Of a DNA stretch of 15,590 bases, positions 8,770-13,974 are shown in pieces. The notes below the pieces were generated by a model that was not told the DNA's origin, made no database searches, and worked only from the letters and a program-made list of their open reading frames with translations. The stretch is from an uncultured Flavobacteriales bacterium. GTDB taxonomy: Bacteria > Bacteroidota > Bacteroidia > Flavobacteriales > BACL11. The DNA lies in assembly GCA_913047525.1 (NCBI GenBank), contig CAJWUS010000020.1, positions 1 to 15,590 on the forward strand, written 5' to 3'. Within the stretch, counting starts at the first letter, position 1, and each line of letters starts with the position of its first letter. The translations under genes and the position numbers were made by a program.

Positions 8770-10009
8770 ACATATATTTTTCATAGTACTTATTTTACTT
8801 TCTACTACGGCTTTTTCGCAAAGTAAAAAAGCATTGCAAGAAAAAAAAGCACAAATAGAAAAGGATATTCAATACACCAACAAGTTATTGCAAAAAACAA
8901 AGAAGAGTAAAGAAAAATCCTTAGCATATTTAAGCACGCTAAGTAAACAAGTAGATAATAGAGCGGAACTAGTACAAATACTAAATATCGAAATAGGAGT
9001 AATTGAAAAACAAATCGGGAAAACCGAAATAAAGATAGCGGAAAATAAAATAAAAATACAAGATAAAAAACAGGACTTAGAAAAATTGGAACAGGAATAT
9101 GCAAAAATGATTTATTATGCATACAAAAACAAACATGCGTATGATAATTGGGTTTTTATTTTTTCTTCCAAGAGCTTTAATCAAGCATATAAACGGCTAA
9201 AATATTTGAAACAATATGCTCAACACAGAAAAATGCAAGCCGAAATAATTACTGCTACAAAAGAAGATCTTACAGAAGAAATAATCAATTTGGAAAATCA
9301 GAAAAACAATTTACAAAAAGATAAAGAGAATAAAAAAGAACTTATAACATCTAAAAAAACAGAAGTAAAGCAGCTAGAGATACAAAAAAATGACAAAAAA
9401 ACAGTGATTAAAGAGCTTAAAGAATCTGAAAGCTATTTCAAAAAAGAATTACAAAAACAACAACATGCTGCAAAACAGCTTGATGAAAAAATACGAAAAA
9501 TAATTGAAGAAGAAATCAGAAAAGCAAGAGCTAAAGAAAAAAGGGGAAACAAAGAAGGGTTTTCGCTTACTCCTGAAGCAAAGGCACTTTCAGATAATTT
9601 TTTAGAAAACAAAGGAAGGCTTTCTTGGCCACTTAATAAAGGAATTATTGTGCAAGGATTTGGGAAACAACAGCATGCTGTTTTCAAAAATATTGAAACA
9701 CATAATAATGGAGTAGATATTGCTACTGATAGGGGGACAAAAGTAAGATCTGTTTTTGACGGGAAAGTGTCAAGAATATTTTTAATAAAAGGGGGAGGGA
9801 AAGTAATTTTGATTAATCACGGAGAATATTTTAGTGTTTATTCTGGGCTAAAAGAAGTAAGTGTACAAATAGGAGAAAAGATATTTGCCAAACAAGAAAT
9901 AGGCACAGTAATGACAGATAAGAACAGGCAGAAAACATACCTTCATTTTGAGATTTGGAAAAATTATGACAAACAAAACCCTTCCCATTGGCTTTATAAG
10001 GCTTACTAA
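8753..10009 (+). CDS. envC: EnvC-like murein hydrolase activator (coiled coil plus degenerate LytM/M23 domain)
   Basis: A 418-residue secreted protein that probably binds and activates N-acetylmuramoyl-L-alanine amidases during daughter-cell separation, as EnvC does in E. coli. It has a signal peptide (residues 1-22, cleavage after TTAFS), a long charged coiled coil (about 25-265), a linker with LTPEAKALS (272 onward) and a LytM/M23 domain (about 290-418). The zinc-ligand positions are kept (H317 and D322 in HNNGVD; H398 in LHFE), but the two catalytic histidines are not: YxHL reads YSGL (G365) and HLHFE reads YLHFE (Y396). Hydrolase activity is therefore unlikely. The ATG at 8753 lies inside the DUF4292 gene with a 17-base overlap. 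No clear terminator follows; a promoter box starts 13 bases after its stop. Confidence 0.88.
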   Translation: MLKLSKHIFFIVLILLSTTAFSQSKKALQEKKAQIEKDIQYTNKLLQKTKKSKEKSLAYLSTLSKQVDNRAELVQILNIEIGVIEKQIGKTEIKIAENKIKIQDKKQDLEKLEQEYAKMIYYAYKNKHAYDNWVFIFSSKSFNQAYKRLKYLKQYAQHRKMQAEIITATKEDLTEEIINLENQKNNLQKDKENKKELITSKKTEVKQLEIQKNDKKTVIKELKESESYFKKELQKQQHAAKQLDEKIRKIIEEEIRKARAKEKRGNKEGFSLTPEAKALSDNFLENKGRLSWPLNKGIIVQGFGKQQHAVFKNIETHNNGVDIATDRGTKVRSVFDGKVSRIFLIKGGGKVILINHGEYFSVYSGLKEVSVQIGEKIFAKQEIGTVMTDKNRQKTYLHFEIWKNYDKQNPSHWLYKAY

Positions 10010-10021
10010 CAAAGAAATTAC

Positions 10022-10029
10022 TATTTTTG
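10022..10029 (+). promoter_or_regulatory. Bacteroidota-type -7 promoter box upstream of tatA
   Basis: TATTTTTG matches TAnnTTTG exactly, 24 bases before the tatA ATG, in the 44-base gap after the EnvC-like gene. No TTG lies at the usual -33 spacing; the nearest upstream (9988-9990) is 31 bases away, too far. If active, it would give tatA-gatA their own transcript in addition to read-through. Confidence 0.45.
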
Positions 10030-10053
10030 TAGAGGAATTAAAACCCAATTAAC

Positions 10054-10251
10054 ATGAACAGTTTACTTTTAGCAATACCCGGTGGAGCATCAATAACACT
10101 AATTGTTATTGCAATTCTATTACTTTTTGGAGGTAAAAAAATCCCAGAATTGATGAGGGGTTTAGGGAAAGGGATTAGCGAATTTAAAAAAGGAAAGAAT
10201 GAAATTGAGAATGAGCTTAATGACACAAACGAAAATAAGGAAGATAATTAA
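10054..10251 (+). CDS. tatA: Twin-arginine translocase subunit TatA
   Basis: A small inner-membrane protein of 65 residues that polymerises to let folded Tat substrates cross the membrane. It has one transmembrane helix (about residues 13-25, [14 protein letters not shown]), the hinge FGGKKIPEL, an amphipathic helix ([14 protein letters not shown]) and an acidic, Asn/Glu-rich tail. This is the standard TatA/E architecture, and the length is normal for Bacteroidota. No tatC is nearby, so TatC must be encoded elsewhere. It lies 44 bases after the EnvC-like gene and 15 bases before gatA. In E. coli two of the amidases in the cell-separation system are Tat substrates, which makes the EnvC neighbour suggestive but not proof of a link. 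Confidence 0.93.
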   Translation: MNSLLLAIPGGASITLIVIAILLLFGGKKIPELMRGLGKGISEFKKGKNEIENELNDTNENKEDN

Positions 10252-10266
10252 TTAGGCCTATTTCTA

Positions 10267-11688
10267 TTGAACTCCTATCGCTCCTTAAATAGTATAAAAG
10301 ACGCTATAAAAGCTAAAAAAACTACTTGCCTTGACCTAACCAAATACTATTTAGAAAATATTGAGGAGCTAAGAACTCTTAATGCTTTTGTTGAAGTTTT
10401 TAAAGAAAAAGCAATTTCAAGAGCAAAAATAATTGACAACAAAATAACGGAAGGAAAGGCTGGAAAACTTGCTGGAATGGTGATTGGTATTAAAGACAAT
10501 ATTTGTTACAAAAACCATAAGGTAGGAGCAGCCTCAAAAATGTTAGATGGTTTTGAATCCCTTTATAATGCAACAGTAGTTGAACGGCTGTTAGCAGAAG
10601 ATGCCATTATAATTGGTAGATTAAATTGTGATGAATTTGCAATGGGCAGTGCAAACGAAAATTCATATTACGGTCCAACAAAAAACCCAATTGACAAATC
10701 AAAAGTTAGCGGAGGTTCTTCAGGAGGTGCAGCAACAGCTGTTGCAGCAAACCTATGTTTGGCAGCTTTAGGAAGTGATACAGGAGGATCTATAAGACAA
10801 CCAGCATCCTTTTGTGGAACGGTAGGATTGAAACCAACTTATGCTAGAGTTTCAAGGTTTGGGCTTATTGCTTTTGCTTCTTCATTTGACCAAATTGGTC
10901 CAATTACAAATACAGTTGAAGATGCAGCAATCATATTGGAAGTAATTGCTGGACAGGATGATTATGATAGTACAATATCGACAAGAAAAGTGGAGCAATA
11001 CACTAAGCTTTTAGACGATAAAAAGCCAAAAAGAATTGCTTATTTCCCAATGTTTGAAAGTGATGGTTTAGATAGTGAAGTTAAATCTGCAATATTAAAA
11101 CAAATTCAAACCCTAAAAAGTAAAGGTCATATTGTTGAGAGAGTTTCTTTTCCTTACTTGGATTATTTAGTGCCAACCTATTATGTACTAACTACTGCTG
11201 AGGCATCCTCTAATTTAGCTCGATTTGACGGGGTACATTATGGCTATCATAGCAAAAAAGCAGATAATCCTGAAACCACGTATCTTAAAACAAGAACAGA
11301 AGGTTTTGGAAAAGAAGTTCAAAGACGAATCATGTTAGGGACCTTTGTTTTAAGTGCTGGTTATCATGATGCATATTATACAAAAGCGCAAAAAATGAGA
11401 CGATTAATTCAAGATAAAACCAAAGAAATATTAAATGAATTTGATTTTATCCTTACCCCAACAACGCCTCATACTGCATTTGAGTTAGGGTTAGAAGTAA
11501 AAAATCCGGTTTCCATGTATTTGGAAGACATTTTCACGGTTTTAGCAAATTTAAGCGGAAATCCAGCCATATCGCTACCCCTTACAGAGCACTCGAACGG
11601 AATGCCTTTCGGGACACAACTAATGGCAAAGCCGTTTTATGAAAGAGAACTCCTAGCTTTTTCACACAATCTAATGAACAGTTTGTAG
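10267..11688 (+). CDS. gatA: Aspartyl/glutamyl-tRNA amidotransferase subunit A
   Basis: The amidase subunit of GatCAB. It releases ammonia from glutamine for transamidation of Glu-tRNA(Gln) (and Asp-tRNA(Asn) in some species), an alternative to a dedicated glutaminyl- or asparaginyl-tRNA synthetase. The amidase-signature triad is complete: K76 in GIKDN, cis-Ser S151 in SGGSSGG and nucleophile S175 in DTGGS. The spacing of 75 and 99 residues from the lysine equals that of K79, S154 and S178 in S. aureus GatA. The 473 residues are close to normal. The start is TTG at 10267: the frame is closed upstream by the tatA stop and there is no ATG before the conserved N-terminus (NSYRSLNSI). gatB and gatC are not in the window. 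It is probably co-transcribed with tatA, 15 bases upstream. Confidence 0.96.
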   Translation: MNSYRSLNSIKDAIKAKKTTCLDLTKYYLENIEELRTLNAFVEVFKEKAISRAKIIDNKITEGKAGKLAGMVIGIKDNICYKNHKVGAASKMLDGFESLYNATVVERLLAEDAIIIGRLNCDEFAMGSANENSYYGPTKNPIDKSKVSGGSSGGAATAVAANLCLAALGSDTGGSIRQPASFCGTVGLKPTYARVSRFGLIAFASSFDQIGPITNTVEDAAIILEVIAGQDDYDSTISTRKVEQYTKLLDDKKPKRIAYFPMFESDGLDSEVKSAILKQIQTLKSKGHIVERVSFPYLDYLVPTYYVLTTAEASSNLARFDGVHYGYHSKKADNPETTYLKTRTEGFGKEVQRRIMLGTFVLSAGYHDAYYTKAQKMRRLIQDKTKEILNEFDFILTPTTPHTAFELGLEVKNPVSMYLEDIFTVLANLSGNPAISLPLTEHSNGMPFGTQLMAKPFYERELLAFSHNLMNSL

Positions 11689-11713
11689 TTAAAAACTATA
11701 AGACTTAATTTTT
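11683..11713 (+). promoter_or_regulatory. Candidate promoter for the lytic transglycosylase gene
   Basis: A TTG at 11683-11685 (inside the last codons of gatA) lies 20 bases before TAATTTTT at 11706-11713, which matches TAnnTTTG at seven of eight positions. Spacing agrees with the Bacteroidota -33/-7 arrangement, and the leader to the ATG at 11760 would be about 40 bases. The last base of the -7 box is not the consensus G, so this is weak. The 71-base gap shows nothing else. Confidence 0.25.
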
Positions 11714-11759
11714 AGCTTAAAGCAAATTATTCCGAATTTCGCTCTGATAAATATTTCTT

Positions 11760-13076
11760 ATGAGAAAAATAATAATTACTATAATAACACTTTTAGTATT
11801 TCAGTTTACTTTTGCAGGCAATACACATCTCTTTTTTTCTGATTCAATAAAAACCAAACAAATAAATTTGGAGAAAGATAAAAAAGAAACAGAGTCAGAT
11901 TTGATTCAAGCACGCCTTAAAATATTGAACGAAAAAAGCCCAATAGATTTGGTGTATAATAAAGCAGTTGAAAATTCTATAAATGCATACTTGAAAAAAA
12001 ATAAAAAATTAGTATCAAGAATGGTGGGCTTGGCACCACATTATTTCCCAATGTTTGAAAGCTGTTTAGATAAATACGACATCCCATTAGAATTTAAATA
12101 TTTAGCTATTGTAGAGTCTGCCTTGAATCCAAGAGCTCGTTCTCGTTCTGGGGCAAAAGGCTTGTGGCAGTTTATGTATGCAACCGGAAAGCAGTACAAT
12201 TTAAATGTAACTTCTTATTTAGATGAAAGACAAGATCCGTACAAATCGACAGAAGCGGCTTGTCAGTATTTTGCAAAGCTCTATGAAATGTTTGGCGATT
12301 GGAACTTGGTATTAGCGGCATACAATGGAGGCCCGGGCTATTTATCGCGAACAATGGCAAAAACAGGACTATATGATTATTGGCAGTTAAGGCCTTATCT
12401 AAGAAGAGAAACAAGAGGATATGTCCCAGCATTTGTGGCGGTAAATTATGTAATGAATTTTTATCAGGAACATGGAATTGAAATTGAACTACCACAAAAT
12501 TTCATAGCCCAAACAGACACAATTACTTTAAAAACCCAAATAGAATTCTCGGTTTTGGCGGAACTAATTTGTATTTCAAAAGAAATTATTTCCCAATTAA
12601 ACCCAAGCATTACAAAAGGGGTTTTTCCTAAAAATACCAACATCACTCTTCCTTATGATGTAATGATAGATTTTGTTGTAAATGAGCAAGCAGTTTATAC
12701 TTTCGCTAAGGCAGTAGAGCAAAAAGAAATATTAATAAACGAAACACGATTTGTTTATGTGGTAAAACAAGGAGATTATTTAGGAAAAATTGCCCAGCAA
12801 AATGGAGTTCCAAGTAATGATATTAGGAAATGGAATAAACTAAAAAATGACAAACTTATTATTGGAACAAAGTTAGTGTTATTTCTTAAAGATGATTTTA
12901 AAACAACCCAGCAAAAAGAGGCTGAGAATCCTGTTTACATAATAAAGCAAGGCGATACACTTTGGGATATAGCAAATAAATATGAAGGTATAAGTGTTAA
13001 CGAATTAATCAAGCATAACAATTTAACCCCTAACCAACTAAAGCCAGGCGAAAAGATACTTCTTCCCACGGGATAA
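11760..13076 (+). CDS. MltD-like membrane-bound/secreted lytic murein transglycosylase with LysM repeats
   Basis: Cleaves the glycan strands of peptidoglycan to 1,6-anhydro-MurNAc ends during wall growth or turnover. The 438 residues hold a Sec signal peptide (1-19, cleaved after FTFA), a transglycosylase SLT domain (about 90-235) and two C-terminal LysM peptidoglycan-binding modules (about 332-377, YVVKQGDYLGKIAQQ; and 392-437, YIIKQGDTLWDIANKY). In the SLT domain the catalytic glutamate is E119 in VESALNP, followed by GLWQFM (134-139) and AAYNGGPG (186-193), all intact. A stretch at about 255-310 with SVLAELICISKEIISQLNP looks like a degenerate LysM. There is no lipobox, so unlike E. coli MltD it is probably soluble in the periplasm. 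The DUF4837 lipoprotein gene follows 4 bases later. Confidence 0.93.
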   Translation: MRKIIITIITLLVFQFTFAGNTHLFFSDSIKTKQINLEKDKKETESDLIQARLKILNEKSPIDLVYNKAVENSINAYLKKNKKLVSRMVGLAPHYFPMFESCLDKYDIPLEFKYLAIVESALNPRARSRSGAKGLWQFMYATGKQYNLNVTSYLDERQDPYKSTEAACQYFAKLYEMFGDWNLVLAAYNGGPGYLSRTMAKTGLYDYWQLRPYLRRETRGYVPAFVAVNYVMNFYQEHGIEIELPQNFIAQTDTITLKTQIEFSVLAELICISKEIISQLNPSITKGVFPKNTNITLPYDVMIDFVVNEQAVYTFAKAVEQKEILINETRFVYVVKQGDYLGKIAQQNGVPSNDIRKWNKLKNDKLIIGTKLVLFLKDDFKTTQQKEAENPVYIIKQGDTLWDIANKYEGISVNELIKHNNLTPNQLKPGEKILLPTG

Positions 13077-13080
13077 TATA

Positions 13081-13974
13081 ATGCGAAATCTACTTTTTGC
13101 TTTTTCTTTTCTTTTTCTATTTTCTTGTGACGAAGGGAGAAAGACACTCCCAAAATCAACAGGTTCAGGAAATGAAATCGTTTTGGTTATTTCAGATGCA
13201 ATTTGGAATAAATATCCTTCAAAAGCGATTAATGAAATTTTTGCAAAAGACTATCCTGGCCTACAGCAATCAGAGCCGATTTTTAATATCATTAGAATTA
13301 AGCCATCTGATTTTACTACTATTTTCAAAACTCATCAAAATATAATTTTGATTTCCGAAAACGGAGAAGAAGGTAAAAAAAATAATTTTTGGGCAAGTCC
13401 GCAATTGGTTGTTGGTTTGAAGTGGAATAAAGAAACGAATAAAGAACAATTTGCAGAAAAATGTAAAAAATATGTAGCTATTTTTTATCAGAGTCAGCTA
13501 AAAAAAGAAAGAGAAAAACATACGCAATATGAAAAAGCCATAAAAGATAAATTTGGAATTGAGGTGAAAATACCTTCCGAATACACTATTATCAATGATA
13601 GCACAAATATTTTTTGGGCAACCTATAATCCGCCAAAAAGCGATTTGATAAAGCAAATTGTAGTATTTAAAATAAATATAAATGAGTTAAATTTTCAAGA
13701 AAATTTAATAATAAAAGTAGATTCAGTTTTAGGAAAAACTCTTAAAGGAAGTGGTGAAAGTAACTTTGTTCAAATAGAAAAAAGATTTCCAATTGAAATT
13801 TCAGGCAATACTTATAGAGGACTTTGGAAAATGGAGAATGAATTTATGGGTGGCCCGTTTTTGATGAAAATTCAAAATCAAAAAGAAGGAAATACCATTG
13901 TTTCCATTGGGATTATTTTTGCCCCAGGAGAGGCGAAAAAAAGATTTATGGTAGAGATGGAGGCCCTTCTTTAA
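13081..13974 (+). CDS. DUF4837 family lipoprotein
   Basis: A 297-residue lipoprotein of unknown function, found mainly in Bacteroidota. Signal peptide MRNLLFAFSFLFLFSC, with C16 as the predicted lipidation site. The family is recognised from STGSGNEIVLVISD (27-40), the QSEPIFNIIRI segment, the FKTHQNIILI strand and the C-terminal YRGLWKMENEFMGGPF block. Charged and helical stretches lie between. Residues D17-E18 directly after the Cys are acidic. It begins 4 bases after the lytic transglycosylase stop and is probably co-transcribed, so a wall- or envelope-related role is inferred; no catalytic motif was seen. Its TAA stop (13972-13974) overlaps the stop codon of the convergent minus-strand gene. 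Confidence 0.85.
   Translation: MRNLLFAFSFLFLFSCDEGRKTLPKSTGSGNEIVLVISDAIWNKYPSKAINEIFAKDYPGLQQSEPIFNIIRIKPSDFTTIFKTHQNIILISENGEEGKKNNFWASPQLVVGLKWNKETNKEQFAEKCKKYVAIFYQSQLKKEREKHTQYEKAIKDKFGIEVKIPSEYTIINDSTNIFWATYNPPKSDLIKQIVVFKININELNFQENLIIKVDSVLGKTLKGSGESNFVQIEKRFPIEISGNTYRGLWKMENEFMGGPFLMKIQNQKEGNTIVSIGIIFAPGEAKKRFMVEMEALL

Noticed and set aside
8805..9687. Minus-strand open frames opposite the EnvC-like gene, with hydrophobic Phe/Leu-rich translations
   Set aside because: These arise from the antisense of Lys/Glu/Gln-rich coiled-coil codons and are not membrane proteins.
9656..10006. Active M23 endopeptidase
   Set aside because: Both catalytic histidines are replaced (G365, Y396); an activator role fits better.
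11690..11714. Hairpin TAAAAA/TTTTTA after gatA as a terminator
   Set aside because: Six A-T pairs only, a 13-base loop and no T-run after the stem; too weak to call.
13097..13345. Plus-strand open frame overlapping the DUF4837 gene
   Set aside because: It is a frame shadow; the DUF4837 frame has a signal peptide, lipobox and conserved blocks.
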